Assembly: GCF_025420485.1 (NCBI RefSeq)
Contig: NZ_JAOEFD010000011.1
Location: forward strand, 32,480-96,479
Length of the DNA: 64,000 bases
Reading direction: 5' to 3'
DNA from: Nesterenkonia marinintestina
Lineage (GTDB): Bacteria > Actinomycetota > Actinomycetes > Actinomycetales > Micrococcaceae
The translations under genes and the position numbers were made by a program. Positions 32,283 to 41,081 of this stretch are shown here, in pieces. Below the pieces are notes generated by a model, which had not been told where the DNA came from, did not search any database, and saw only the letters and a program-made list of their open reading frames with translations. How positions within the stretch are numbered: position 1 is the first letter of the stretch; each line of letters opens with the position of its first letter.

Positions 32283-33535
32283 GCGTGGAGAGCGTCATCG
32301 TCGTCGGCGGGGGACCGGCCGGCTTCGCCGTGGTCCAGCGGCTGCGCCGCGGCTTCTTCGATGGGACGGTCACCCTGATCGCATCCGAAGGGGTTCCCTA
32401 CGACCGGCCGCCGCTGAGCAAGGAGTACCTGGCCGGGACCACGGACGTCGAGGCGATCCGCTTCGAACCTGCCGAATGGTTCGCCGAACACGAGGTGGAC
32501 CTCGTGACCGGAGATGTCAGTTCCGTCGAACCGGACACCGGTGAGGTGCGACTGGCCGACGGGCCGACGCTGCGGGCCGACCGCGTCGTATTCGCCACCG
32601 GCGGTGCGGCGGCCCTGCCGCCTATCCCAGGGGTGGAACAGTCTCATGATGCCGGAACGGTGCTGACGCTCCGCAGCCTCGACGACGCCGACGCCCTCCG
32701 CGCCCGACTCGGCCCCGGACGGCGCCTGGCCGTCGTCGGCGGCGGACTCATCGGCGCTGAGGTCGCCTCCACCGCCGCCGGAACCGGCACCGAGGTGGTG
32801 CTCATCGACCCGGTCGACCCGCCGCTGGTCGCCGCAGTGGGACCCGAGCTGGCCCGGCGGCTGCACGACATGCACGCCGCCCACGGGGTGGAGGTCCGCA
32901 CCGCCGCCGTCGCACAGGTCGAAGCGGGGGAGGAGGCGACGGGGCGTGCGCTGCGGATCCACCTCGACGACGGCTCGGAGGTCGCCGCGGACACGGCCCT
33001 CATCGGCGTCGGCATGGTCCCCCGGACCGCGCTCGCCGTGGCCGCCGGACTCGAGGTCGACGGCGGCATCGTCGTCGACGAGACCTTCCGCACCTCCCAC
33101 CAGCGGATCTACGCGGTCGGCGACGTCGCCCGGCTGCGCACCGACGACGGTGAGCTGCAGCCCCGCGCCGAGCACTGGGAGCACGCGGTGCTCTCCGGCG
33201 GCGCCGCAGGTGCCGCGCTGCTCGCCGAGGCCGGACCCTCGGCCGGCCCCGAACCCATCGAGTCCCCCTGGTTCTGGTCCGACCGCCACGGGGTGCACCT
33301 CGAGGCGGTGGGCTCCATGGCCGCCCCCGGACGGACGATCACCCGGGAGATCGACGGTGCTCCCGCCGTCGCCTTCCGCGTGGACGAGACCTCACGGGTC
33401 ATCGGCTGCGCGGCGATCGACGCCTCCCAGGCGGTACGGGTGGCCCGCCGACTCATCGCCCGCGGCACCGTCGTCGACGCGGACGACCTGGCCGACCCCG
33501 ACGTCCCCCTCAAGCAGCTGATGCGCCGGCGCTGA
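32279..33535 (+). CDS. Ferredoxin reductase (FAD-dependent, BenC/HcaD-like)
   Basis: A 418-residue FAD/NAD(P)-dependent oxidoreductase. The N-terminal VIVVGGGPAGFAVVQRL binds FAD, LAVVGGGLIGAEVASTAA near residue 145 binds NAD(P)H, and RIYAVGDVARL is the closing FAD motif. The C-terminal domain contains WFWSDRHGVHLEAVG, characteristic of the ferredoxin reductases of oxygenase systems (Reductase_C). It should reduce the Rieske protein encoded upstream. Ends nine bases from the convergent purB stop. Confidence 0.93.
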   Translation: MSVESVIVVGGGPAGFAVVQRLRRGFFDGTVTLIASEGVPYDRPPLSKEYLAGTTDVEAIRFEPAEWFAEHEVDLVTGDVSSVEPDTGEVRLADGPTLRADRVVFATGGAAALPPIPGVEQSHDAGTVLTLRSLDDADALRARLGPGRRLAVVGGGLIGAEVASTAAGTGTEVVLIDPVDPPLVAAVGPELARRLHDMHAAHGVEVRTAAVAQVEAGEEATGRALRIHLDDGSEVAADTALIGVGMVPRTALAVAAGLEVDGGIVVDETFRTSHQRIYAVGDVARLRTDDGELQPRAEHWEHAVLSGGAAGAALLAEAGPSAGPEPIESPWFWSDRHGVHLEAVGSMAAPGRTITREIDGAPAVAFRVDETSRVIGCAAIDASQAVRVARRLIARGTVVDADDLADPDVPLKQLMRRR

Positions 33536-33544
33536 GTCCGCCCG

Positions 33545-35023
33545 TCAGCCCCGGTCGGACCCGCGCGCGTGCGCGGACGCCAGCCGGGCGGCCAGCCCCG
33601 TGTACCGCTGGGGCGTCAGCTCCCGCAGCCGCGCCGCGGCGTCCTCGGAGAGGCCCAGGCCGTCGACGAACTCGCGCAGCTTCTGCTGGTCCACCCGGCG
33701 GCCCCGGGTGAGGTCCTTCAGACGCTCGTACGGGCTGTCCATGCCGGGCGTCCCGGCCAGGGCCTCGGCGCGCATCACCGTCTGGATCGCCTCGCCCAGG
33801 ACCTCCCAGTTGGCGTCGAGGTCGGCGGCGATGACGTCCTCGGCCACGTCGAGCTGGCGCAGCCCCTTGGTGACGTTGTTCAGCGCCAGCACCGAGTGCC
33901 CCAGGGCGGTGCCGATGTTGCGCTGCCCGGAGGAGTCGGTGAGGTCACGCTGCCAGCGGGACTCCACCAGGGTGGAGGCCAATACGTCGAGCAGGGCGTT
34001 CGAGACCTCGAGGTTCGCCTCGGCGTTCTCGAATCGGATCGGATTGACCTTGTGCGGCATCGTCGAGGACCCGGTGGCGCCGGCCACGGGGATCTGCCGG
34101 AAGAAGCCGATGGAGATGTAGCTCCAGACGTCCACGCACAGCCCGTGCAGGATCCGGTTGAACCGGGCGACGTCGGCGTAGAGCTCGGCCTGCCAGTCGT
34201 GGGACTCGATCTGGGTGGTCAGCGGATTGAACGTCAGGCCCAGCTTCTCGACGAAGCGGCGGGCCACCGCCGGCCAGTCCGCCTGCGGCGCGGCCGCCAG
34301 GTGGGCGGCATAGGTGCCGGTCGCCCCGTTGATCTTCCCCAGGTGCTCCTGAGCCTCGATCCGGCGCAGCTGGCGGGTCAGCCGGTGCACGAACACCGCG
34401 ACCTCCTTGCCCAGCGTCGTCGGGGTCGCCGGCTGACCGTGGGTGCGCGAGAGCATCGGGACCTCCGCCGCGCCCTCGGCCAGCGTCGAGAGCCCCTCCA
34501 GGGCCGTCCGGGCGGCGGGAAGCCAGACCTGCTCGACGGCGTCGCGGATGCCCACCGCGTAGCTGAGGTTGTTGATGTCCTCGGAGGTGCAGGCGAAGTG
34601 CACCAGCGGGGTCAGCTCACCCAGCCCCATGCCCTCCAGGCGGCGGGCGATGAAGTACTCCACCGCCTTGACGTCGTGGACGGTCTCCGCCTCGATCTCC
34701 GCCAGCTCGGCGACCTCCTCCGGCCCGAACTCGGTGACGATGCGACGCAGCTCGGAGACCTGCTCCGTGCTCAGCGGGGGGAGCCCCTCGAGCACCTGCT
34801 CCTCGCACAGGTGCACGAACCACTCCACCTCCACGTGCACGCGGTTGCGGTTCAGCGCCGCCTCGGAGAGGTGGTCGACCAGGGGCGCGGCGTCGCGGCG
34901 GTACCGGCCGTCGAGGGCGCCGAGCGCGATGAGCGGCTCGGCCGCGGCCAGGCTGACGCGCGGCTGTTCGGAGGAGACGGGGGAGTGCTGTGCGGCGTCG
35001 GAAGCGGTCTCGGATGCGGCCAT
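33545..35023 (-). CDS. purB: Adenylosuccinate lyase
   Basis: A 492-residue member of the fumarase/aspartase superfamily catalysing two beta-eliminations in purine synthesis (SAICAR to AICAR, and adenylosuccinate to AMP). The signature GSSTMPHKVNPIRFENAEAN holds the catalytic loop, and LSRTHGQPATPTTLGKE and SLARGRYR-type N-terminal motif (ALDGRYRRD) are present. It belongs to the longer E. coli-like PurB type. The start at the ATG 35023 is favoured: CAGAAT ends seven bases upstream and no Shine-Dalgarno is visible; a GTG two codons earlier is an alternative. Confidence 0.95.
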   Translation of the reverse strand: MAASETASDAAQHSPVSSEQPRVSLAAAEPLIALGALDGRYRRDAAPLVDHLSEAALNRNRVHVEVEWFVHLCEEQVLEGLPPLSTEQVSELRRIVTEFGPEEVAELAEIEAETVHDVKAVEYFIARRLEGMGLGELTPLVHFACTSEDINNLSYAVGIRDAVEQVWLPAARTALEGLSTLAEGAAEVPMLSRTHGQPATPTTLGKEVAVFVHRLTRQLRRIEAQEHLGKINGATGTYAAHLAAAPQADWPAVARRFVEKLGLTFNPLTTQIESHDWQAELYADVARFNRILHGLCVDVWSYISIGFFRQIPVAGATGSSTMPHKVNPIRFENAEANLEVSNALLDVLASTLVESRWQRDLTDSSGQRNIGTALGHSVLALNNVTKGLRQLDVAEDVIAADLDANWEVLGEAIQTVMRAEALAGTPGMDSPYERLKDLTRGRRVDQQKLREFVDGLGLSEDAAARLRELTPQRYTGLAARLASAHARGSDRG

Positions 35024-35239
35024 GGGCACGATTCTGTCATGACCGTGACGCGCCCCCCCCGCGACGAGGTCGGACCGACCCGGGGCCCGACCGACGCTCC
35101 TCCACAGGCGTGCGTGGGCGGTCGGATCCGCGCACCGTCCTCCACAGTCTCGGACCGACGCATCGTCGGGACGACGGCGCCCGCCTACGGTCGTCGCATC
35201 GCCTGATCGTCGGTCCCTCGCCCCTGGAGGTCGGAACCT

Positions 35240-35668
35240 GTGAGCTTCGTCGCCGCCCAGCTGGAGTCCAGCGCCGAGAACGCCGAGCGCACCGCGGCCT
35301 CGGTGCGCCGCGCCGCCGGCCAGTCCGAGGCGATCGTCGGCCGTCTGCTCTCCGCCCGTGAGGTGACCTGGGAGTCCGCGGCGGCCACAGGCTTCCGCGG
35401 CGTCGTCGACACCCTGATGGTCGAGGCCGCCGCCGACCGCACCCTGGCGGAGTCGGTGGCGGACGACCTGCTCGCCGCGGCCACGGACCTGCGCGAGTGG
35501 GCAGCGGGCGCCCGATCGCTCAGCGCGGCCCTCGACGGCGCCTCCCCGGAGGATCTGGCGGAGCTGCCGCTGATCGGCTCGGCCCGGGACGCCCTCGAGG
35601 ATCCCTCGTCCTTCGTCCGCTTCGTCGCCGACGGCGGCGTCTCCACCGTCCGCTCGCTGCTCAGCTGA
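35240..35668 (+). CDS. WXG100-like alpha-helical protein
   Basis: A 142-residue protein that appears entirely helical. Around residues 44-53 it carries WESAAATGFR, the variant of the WxG turn (W...AA..FR) found in actinobacterial ESX/type VII substrates, between two amphipathic helices of about 35 residues each rich in Ala and Glu. GTG start preceded by TGGAGG. It lies 32 bp ahead of a large serine hydrolase gene and points the same way, so the pair is likely a secretion partner and cargo. There is no signal peptide. I do not recognise the family with certainty, and plain Ala-rich coiled coil is the alternative. Confidence 0.65.
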   Translation: MSFVAAQLESSAENAERTAASVRRAAGQSEAIVGRLLSAREVTWESAAATGFRGVVDTLMVEAAADRTLAESVADDLLAAATDLREWAAGARSLSAALDGASPEDLAELPLIGSARDALEDPSSFVRFVADGGVSTVRSLLS

Positions 35669-35700
35669 CCCCCGCCCCGAGACTTCCCAGGAGTGCCCCC

Positions 35701-37284
35701 ATGACCCCGCCCACGGCCGGCTCCGCCGGATTCGAGGAGTTCCCCGCCCAGGTGAAGGGCGGCTCGTGGCTCAGCGTCGCCCTCGACTCCCTGGCCGGGA
35801 CCGTGGACGAGGTCTCGTCGGCGACCGACCTCTCGGCCGAGCAGCTGCGCATGTTCGCCTCCGCCGGATTCGAGCACGTCACCTCCGGCACCCCCACCCT
35901 GCACCCGAGGATCGTTTCGGCCGGGGCGACCTTCGGCACGCTGCAGGCTCGGATGGCGGCCTCCCAGCTCACGTCGCGTGCCTTCGCGCTGATCATGCGG
36001 GAGGTCTACGAGCGCTACCGCGGCGTCGAGGAGTCGATCCTCGGGCTCTTCGACGGCGGCGTGCGCCTGTTGGCCTTCATGGTCAACATCAACCCCGCGG
36101 GCGGCCCGATCGACGGGCTGCGCGCCTTCGACCAGGCCTACGGTGCGATGCCCTCCCTGGTGCGGCTCGGCGCACTGGCCGGCACCCGGGGGATGGGCGG
36201 GCTGGGACGCGCGGGACAGGCGGTGATGGGGTGGTCGCTGATCACCGCCTACGGCCCCGACCTGCGCCGGCCGGGACAGCTCTGGAAGGACGCGGTGACC
36301 ATGGACGTCGGCGAGCCCGCCGACGCCGGATCCCACCGGGCCGAGGGCGGCGCCGCCGACTACCTCGACGTCGTCGGGGAGGCCGACGGAGACATCGTCA
36401 TCAGCACGGTCACCCACGACGACGGGACCGTCAGCCACATGGTCCACCTGCCCGGACTGGACGTGGATCCCGCAGACTTCTCCGCCGAGGACCTGGCCGA
36501 CGGCCGGGGCCTGGTCGCCGGAGCCGACGCGATGGTCGAGGACTCCTCGGTGCACTCCGAGGCGATGGTCGAGGCGCTGGAGGCCGCCGGCGTCGCCGAC
36601 GGAGAATCGGTCTACCTCTCCGGATACAGCCTCGGCGGGAAGCAGGCCACGGACCTGGCCGCCGACGACACGTTCAACGAGCGGTTCGACCTCGGAGGCG
36701 TCATCACCCTCGGCGCGCCGCAGTCGCAGCGCACGACCCCGTTCGGGGTGCCGGTGACCCACTTCCAGGACAAGCACGACCCGGTGCCGCGGTTCACCGC
36801 GGAGCGGGGACGGACGAGCTCGGACCGGCTCACCGTCGAGTTCGACCGGCCGCCCCAGGAACGTGAGGGGCTCACCGCCTTCGGGGACAACCATCCCTAC
36901 CGGCACAACGTGGACGCCCTGCGCTCATTGGAGCACCCGGACAACGACGCCCTCGACCCCGACCAGCGGGCCGCCCTGGAGGCCTTCGCCGAGGCCTACG
37001 ACGGCGACGTGCAGACCCAGACCTTCACCGGCGCCTGGCGCCACGACCTCGACCCGGAGGCCGTCGAGGCGCTGGAGGCCGAGGCGCAGGGCCTGGGAGA
37101 CCGTGTGGAGTCGGGCATCGAGCGGGGCCGTGAGCTGGCCGAAGAGGCCCGTGAGGAGCTCTGGGGAGTCGTCCCGGGGGATCAGCGCCTCAGCGTCCCC
37201 CATCCGCCGGTCGATGCGCCCCTGCCCGCGGAGGTCCCGCCCTGGGAGCTCAGCGAGGAGCCGGGCCGGAGGGCGCCGCGGTGA
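35701..37284 (+). CDS. Alpha/beta-hydrolase (lipase-like) of a possible type VII substrate pair
   Basis: A 527-residue protein. The second half has a hydrolase core with the nucleophile elbow GYSLGGK (Ser310 candidate), a DKHDPVPRF acid (Asp360) and a His in GDNHPYRHNVDAL (His398 or His402), the layout of Lipase_3-like and DUF-type serine hydrolases. The first 240 residues are mostly helical with little similarity I recognise; they include ESILGLFDGGVRLLAFMVN and could be a helper or transmembrane-like segment. The last 80 residues are acidic and again helical. It lacks an N-terminal signal peptide. CAGGAG precedes the ATG. The last 35 bp overlap the convergent holin-like gene. Substrate unknown; effector, toxin or housekeeping lipase are all open. 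Confidence 0.7.
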   Translation: MTPPTAGSAGFEEFPAQVKGGSWLSVALDSLAGTVDEVSSATDLSAEQLRMFASAGFEHVTSGTPTLHPRIVSAGATFGTLQARMAASQLTSRAFALIMREVYERYRGVEESILGLFDGGVRLLAFMVNINPAGGPIDGLRAFDQAYGAMPSLVRLGALAGTRGMGGLGRAGQAVMGWSLITAYGPDLRRPGQLWKDAVTMDVGEPADAGSHRAEGGAADYLDVVGEADGDIVISTVTHDDGTVSHMVHLPGLDVDPADFSAEDLADGRGLVAGADAMVEDSSVHSEAMVEALEAAGVADGESVYLSGYSLGGKQATDLAADDTFNERFDLGGVITLGAPQSQRTTPFGVPVTHFQDKHDPVPRFTAERGRTSSDRLTVEFDRPPQEREGLTAFGDNHPYRHNVDALRSLEHPDNDALDPDQRAALEAFAEAYDGDVQTQTFTGAWRHDLDPEAVEALEAEAQGLGDRVESGIERGRELAEEAREELWGVVPGDQRLSVPHPPVDAPLPAEVPPWELSEEPGRRAPR

Positions 37285-37672
37285 GCAGGAACCGGCCCAG
37301 CACCGCGGAGACCAGCGCGACGATGATCGCGCCGAGCAGCGCGTCCCAGAAGAAGCTGTCCACGTAGAACCGCACCCCGACCACCCCGGCGGTCAGATCG
37401 GTCAGCCATGCGGTGAGCATCAGCATCGCCGCATTGATGACCACGGCGAACAGCCCCAGGGTCAGACAGGTGATCGGCATCGCCAGGAAGGACAGGATCG
37501 GCTTGATGACCGCGTTGACCAGTCCGAACACCGCCCCGACGAAGACGTAGGCCATCATCAGTCCGGCCGGGGTCTCGGTGCCGGTGATGCCGATGCCCGG
37601 CAGCAGCCACGCGGCGGCGCCGAGGGCGAGGGCGTTGAGCAGGGTCGCAAGTAGGATTCTCATCACAGTCAT
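37250..37672 (-). CDS. Phage-holin-family-IV-like membrane protein
   Basis: A 140-residue membrane protein with four hydrophobic segments. NALALGAAAWLLPGIGI, the loop LVNAVIKPILSFLAMPITCLTLGLF and the C-terminal FWDALLGAIIVALVS are hallmarks of the actinobacterial family named after phage holins (DUF360/YvlD-like). Despite the name these chromosomal proteins are widespread and their role is not known. The start is one of three nearby ATGs; 37672 is used because GGTGAG is the only purine-rich sequence nearby. It diverges from hisC and its 3' end overlaps the hydrolase gene by 35 bp. Confidence 0.85.
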   Translation of the reverse strand: MTVMRILLATLLNALALGAAAWLLPGIGITGTETPAGLMMAYVFVGAVFGLVNAVIKPILSFLAMPITCLTLGLFAVVINAAMLMLTAWLTDLTAGVVGVRFYVDSFFWDALLGAIIVALVSAVLGRFLLTAAPSGPAPR

Positions 37673-37691
37673 CATCTCACCGTCGAGATGA
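37672..37691. promoter_or_regulatory. Palindrome between the holin-like gene and hisC
   Basis: TCATCTC and GAGATGA, separated by six bases, lie in the 43-bp divergent gap. The first arm overlaps the start codon region of the membrane-protein gene. It may be an operator shared by both genes. Confidence 0.35.
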
Positions 37692-37715
37692 GAGAACACT
37701 GAGAGGACACCCCAC

Positions 37716-38840
37716 ATGACCGATCAGGTCCCCGGGCTGACGCGCCCCGTCGGTGCCGCCGTCAGCCCGCGCCCGGCCATCGCCGCCCTCCCGAAGTACG
37801 CCGCGGGGAAGCCCCCGCAGGCCGCCGACGGGCTCACCCCGTACAAGCTCTCCTCCAACGAGAACCCCTTCGGGCCCGTGCAGGCGGCCAAGGACGCATA
37901 CCGGGACATCGACATGCTGAACCGGTACCCGGACCCCACCGCGCAGACCCTGCGGACCGCGCTCTCCGAGACCCTCGGGGTCCCGGCCGAGGACATCGTC
38001 GCCGGCACCGGAAGCCTGGGTGCCCTGACCCAGCTGATCACCTGCTTCGCAGGCACCGGGGACGACGGCGTCCCCGACGAGGTCATCTACCCGTGGCGCT
38101 CCTTCGAGGCCTACCCCATCGTGGTCCGCACCGCCGGGGCGCAGGACGTGCAGGTGCCGGTCGACGCCGACGGTCGGCACGACCTCGAGGCCATGCTCGC
38201 CGCGATCACCGACCGCACCCGGGTGATCCTGCTCTGCACACCGAACAACCCCACCGGACCGGCGCTGACCCACCGGGAGGTCAGCGACTTCCTGGCCCGG
38301 GTGCCCCGCGACGTCGTCGTGGTCATCGACGAGGCCTACATCGAGTTCATCCGCTCCGAGGACCCCGTCGACGCCCTCGAGCTGTACCGGAACCACCCCA
38401 ACGCGGCGGTGCTGCGCACCTTCTCCAAGGCCCACGCCCTGGCCGCGCTGCGGGTCGGCTACGTCATCTCCCAGCAGGAGATCATCGGCCCCATGCGGGC
38501 CGCCGCGCCTCCGTTCAGCGTCTCCGCCGCGGCCGAGGCGGCCGCCGTCGCCTCCCTGTCACGACTGGACGAGATCCAGGTCACAGTGGAGAATCTTGTC
38601 TACGAACGACAAAGAGTCCGTGAGGCGCTGCTCGACGCCGGTTGGGACGTCCCGGCCGCCGAGGGGAACTTCGTCTGGCTGCCGTTGGGGGACCGATCCG
38701 CCGACTTCGCGCACCAGGCCGGGGTCCTCGCGCTCTCCGTGCGGGCCTTCGACGGCGAAGGCGTACGGGTGAGCATCGGCGTGTCCGAGGCCAACGATCG
38801 GCTCATCGAGTTGTGCCGGTCCTACAGCCTCCGCGGCTGA
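37716..38840 (+). CDS. hisC: Histidinol-phosphate/aromatic aminotransferase
   Basis: A 374-residue PLP-dependent aminotransferase of the HisC type. The N-terminal KLSSNENPFGP, CTPNNPTGPAL, the DEAYIEF Asp and TFSKAHALAALRVGY with the Schiff-base Lys238 are all typical. In this neighbourhood (holin-like gene, then 2-oxoacid dehydrogenase genes) related actinobacteria carry the same gene, outside the his operon, so it may serve aromatic or branched-chain amino acid transamination instead. GAGAGGA lies ahead of the ATG. It ends 58 bp before the E1 alpha start. Confidence 0.88.
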   Translation: MTDQVPGLTRPVGAAVSPRPAIAALPKYAAGKPPQAADGLTPYKLSSNENPFGPVQAAKDAYRDIDMLNRYPDPTAQTLRTALSETLGVPAEDIVAGTGSLGALTQLITCFAGTGDDGVPDEVIYPWRSFEAYPIVVRTAGAQDVQVPVDADGRHDLEAMLAAITDRTRVILLCTPNNPTGPALTHREVSDFLARVPRDVVVVIDEAYIEFIRSEDPVDALELYRNHPNAAVLRTFSKAHALAALRVGYVISQQEIIGPMRAAAPPFSVSAAAEAAAVASLSRLDEIQVTVENLVYERQRVREALLDAGWDVPAAEGNFVWLPLGDRSADFAHQAGVLALSVRAFDGEGVRVSIGVSEANDRLIELCRSYSLRG

Positions 38841-38898
38841 TCCCGCTGAGAGGATGAGACGGCAGACCCACAAGGTCCTGTCGGAGAGGAGCCCGCTC

Positions 38899-40005
38899 GT
38901 GCAGCCAATCCAGCTGCTCGCGCCGGACGGTTCGTTCGCCGAGGATGAGGTGTACGCCCCGTACATCCGCGCCCTCGGCGACGACGTCCTGCGAGAGATG
39001 TACCGGTCGATGGCGACCGCCCGTCGGCTCGACAACGAGGCGACCTCCCTGCAGCGGCAGGGTCAGCTCGAACTCTGGGTCCCGTGTCTGGGCCAGGAGG
39101 CCGGACAGACCGGAGTGATCACCGCGCTGCGCGAGGACGACATGGTCTTCCCGACCTACCGCGAGCACGCCATGGCGCTGCACCGCGGCATCACCCCCGA
39201 GGAGCTGCTCCGCCAGTTCCGGGCGGCCGGGCACTCCGGATGGGACCCCCTCGAGCACTCCTTCAACGTCTACTCGGTGGTCCTCGGCGCCCAGACGCTG
39301 CACGCCGCCGGCTGGGCGATGGGTCTCCAGCGGGACCAGGCGGCCGGCCGGGCCGAGGACGAGCTCGTCGTCGCCTGCCTCGGCGACGGGGCCTCCAGCC
39401 AGGGCGACGTGCACGAGTCGATGGTCTTCGCCAGCTCCTACGGGCTGCCGATGCTCTACTTCATCCAGAACAACCACTGGGCGATCTCCGTGCCCGTGGC
39501 CACCCAGTCGAAGCACCCGCTCGCACTGCGGGCCCACGGCTACGGGTTCGAGGGGGTGCGGGTCGACGGCAACGACGTGCTCGCCAGCTTCGCCGTCGCC
39601 GCACACCACGCCCCGCAGGTGCGCGAGGGGAACCCGCAGATCATCGAAGCCGTCACCTACCGGATGGGCGCGCACACCACCGCGGACGACCCGACCAAGT
39701 ACCGCACCTCCGAGGAGGTCGAGTCCTGGAAGGCGAAGGACCCGATCAGCCGCTACGCCACCTGGCTCGAGGCCGAGGGCCACGCCGACTCCGGCTGGTT
39801 CTCCGAGGTCGACGCCGAGGCCAAGGACCTCGCCGCCGACCTGCGCCGCGCGGCGATGTCGATGGAGGGGCTGGAGCTCGAGCGCGTCTTCGACACCGTC
39901 TACGCCGAGCCGCATCGCCAGATCGAGACCGAGAAGGCCTGGCTGAAGGACTTCGAGGCCGGATTCGCCGAGCAGACCGGCGAGACCGAGGGGGAGCGCC
40001 GATGA
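38899..40005 (+). CDS. 2-Oxoacid dehydrogenase (branched-chain or pyruvate) E1 component, alpha subunit
   Basis: A 368-residue thiamine diphosphate-dependent subunit. The TPP motif starts at GDGASSQGD (about residues 162-170) and ends at the conserved NN (191-192), and the Lys/Tyr-rich phosphorylation-loop region YRMGAHTTADDPTKYR is present. It decarboxylates a 2-oxoacid. GTG 38899 was chosen because it follows GGAGAGGAG at seven bases; an upstream ATG at 38854 would add 15 residues. Context with HIBCH and enoyl-CoA hydratase genes, and a hisC-like transaminase, favours branched-chain 2-oxoacids; pyruvate cannot be excluded. It overlaps the beta gene by four bases. Confidence 0.9.
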   Translation: MQPIQLLAPDGSFAEDEVYAPYIRALGDDVLREMYRSMATARRLDNEATSLQRQGQLELWVPCLGQEAGQTGVITALREDDMVFPTYREHAMALHRGITPEELLRQFRAAGHSGWDPLEHSFNVYSVVLGAQTLHAAGWAMGLQRDQAAGRAEDELVVACLGDGASSQGDVHESMVFASSYGLPMLYFIQNNHWAISVPVATQSKHPLALRAHGYGFEGVRVDGNDVLASFAVAAHHAPQVREGNPQIIEAVTYRMGAHTTADDPTKYRTSEEVESWKAKDPISRYATWLEAEGHADSGWFSEVDAEAKDLAADLRRAAMSMEGLELERVFDTVYAEPHRQIETEKAWLKDFEAGFAEQTGETEGERR

Positions 40006-41033
40006 CGACGAGCACCGCGGCCGACGCCGTCGAGCGTCCCGAAGACCGTGAGCCGAAGCAGATGCCCCTGGCCAAGGCCATCACCGCCGCCCTGCGCGAC
40101 ACCATGGCCGACGACGACCGCACCCTGCTCATCGGTGAGGACATCGGCGCCCTCGGGGGCGTCTTCCGCGTCACCGACGGGCTGCAGGCCCAGTTCGGCG
40201 CCGACCGGGTGATCGACTCACCCCTGGCCGAGTCCGGGGTGATCGGCACCTGCATCGGCATGGCCATGCGCGGCTACCGTCCGGTGGCCGAGATCCAGTT
40301 CGACGGCTTCGTGTTCCCCGCCTTCAACCAGATCACCACCCAGCTGGCGAAGATCCACAACCGCACCGACGGAAAGGTCACCATGCCGGTGACCGTGCGG
40401 CTTCCCTACGGCGGATCCATCGGGTCGATCGAGCACCACTCCGAATCGCCGGAGGCCCTGTTCGCCCACACCGCCGGGCTGCGGCTGGTCACCCCCTCCA
40501 ACGCGCACGACGCCTACTGGATGACCCGTCAGGCCATCGCCTGCCAGGACCCGGTGTTCGTGCTCGAGCCCAAGCGCCGCTACTGGCTCAAGGGCGAGGT
40601 CGACTTCCAGAACCCGGCCCCCGACGCCTTCACCGCCCAGGTGCTGCGCGAGGGCACCGACGCCACCATCGCCGCCTACGGACCCCTGGTGCCCACCGCC
40701 CTGGCGGCCGCGGCGGCCGCCGCCGAGGACGGACGCAGCGTGGAGGTCATCGACATCCGCTCGCTGAGCCCGTTGGACGACGAGACCATCGCCCGCTCGG
40801 GCGCGAAGACCGGACGCCTCGTGGTGGCCCACGAGGCGCCGACCTTCGGCGGATTCGGCGGCGAGATCGCCGCACGGGTCTCCGAACGGGCCTACCACCG
40901 GATGCTGGCCCCGGTGCTGCGGGTGGGCGGATTCCACATGCCCTACCCGCCCTCGCAGGAGGAGCACCGCTACCTGCCCGACATCGACCGCATGCTCGAA
41001 GCCGTGGAGCGCAGCTTCAGCTACGACCGCTGA
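40002..41033 (+). CDS. 2-Oxoacid dehydrogenase E1 component, beta subunit
   Basis: A 343-residue E1 beta subunit. Family segments are LIGEDIGALGGVFRVTDGL, DSPLAESGVIGTCIGMAMRGYRPVAEIQF, and RLPYGGSIGSIEHHSESPE carrying the His that stabilises the intermediate; the C-terminal half contains the transketolase C-terminal domain (EVIDIRSLSPLDDETI and VAHEAPTFGGFGGEI). The ATG is embedded in the stop of the alpha gene, so the two subunits are made in equal amounts. Forms an alpha2beta2 E1 with the neighbour. Confidence 0.93.
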   Translation: MTTSTAADAVERPEDREPKQMPLAKAITAALRDTMADDDRTLLIGEDIGALGGVFRVTDGLQAQFGADRVIDSPLAESGVIGTCIGMAMRGYRPVAEIQFDGFVFPAFNQITTQLAKIHNRTDGKVTMPVTVRLPYGGSIGSIEHHSESPEALFAHTAGLRLVTPSNAHDAYWMTRQAIACQDPVFVLEPKRRYWLKGEVDFQNPAPDAFTAQVLREGTDATIAAYGPLVPTALAAAAAAAEDGRSVEVIDIRSLSPLDDETIARSGAKTGRLVVAHEAPTFGGFGGEIAARVSERAYHRMLAPVLRVGGFHMPYPPSQEEHRYLPDIDRMLEAVERSFSYDR

Positions 41034-41081
41034 GCGCCGGCGCGCGCATTCAGCACAGACCAGCGACAGGAGGCACAGAGC

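Noticed and set aside
33257..33267. ATCGAGTCCCC, an end of the 72-bp repeat
   Set aside because: Inside the ferredoxin reductase gene and in frame with conserved protein; no second arm follows.
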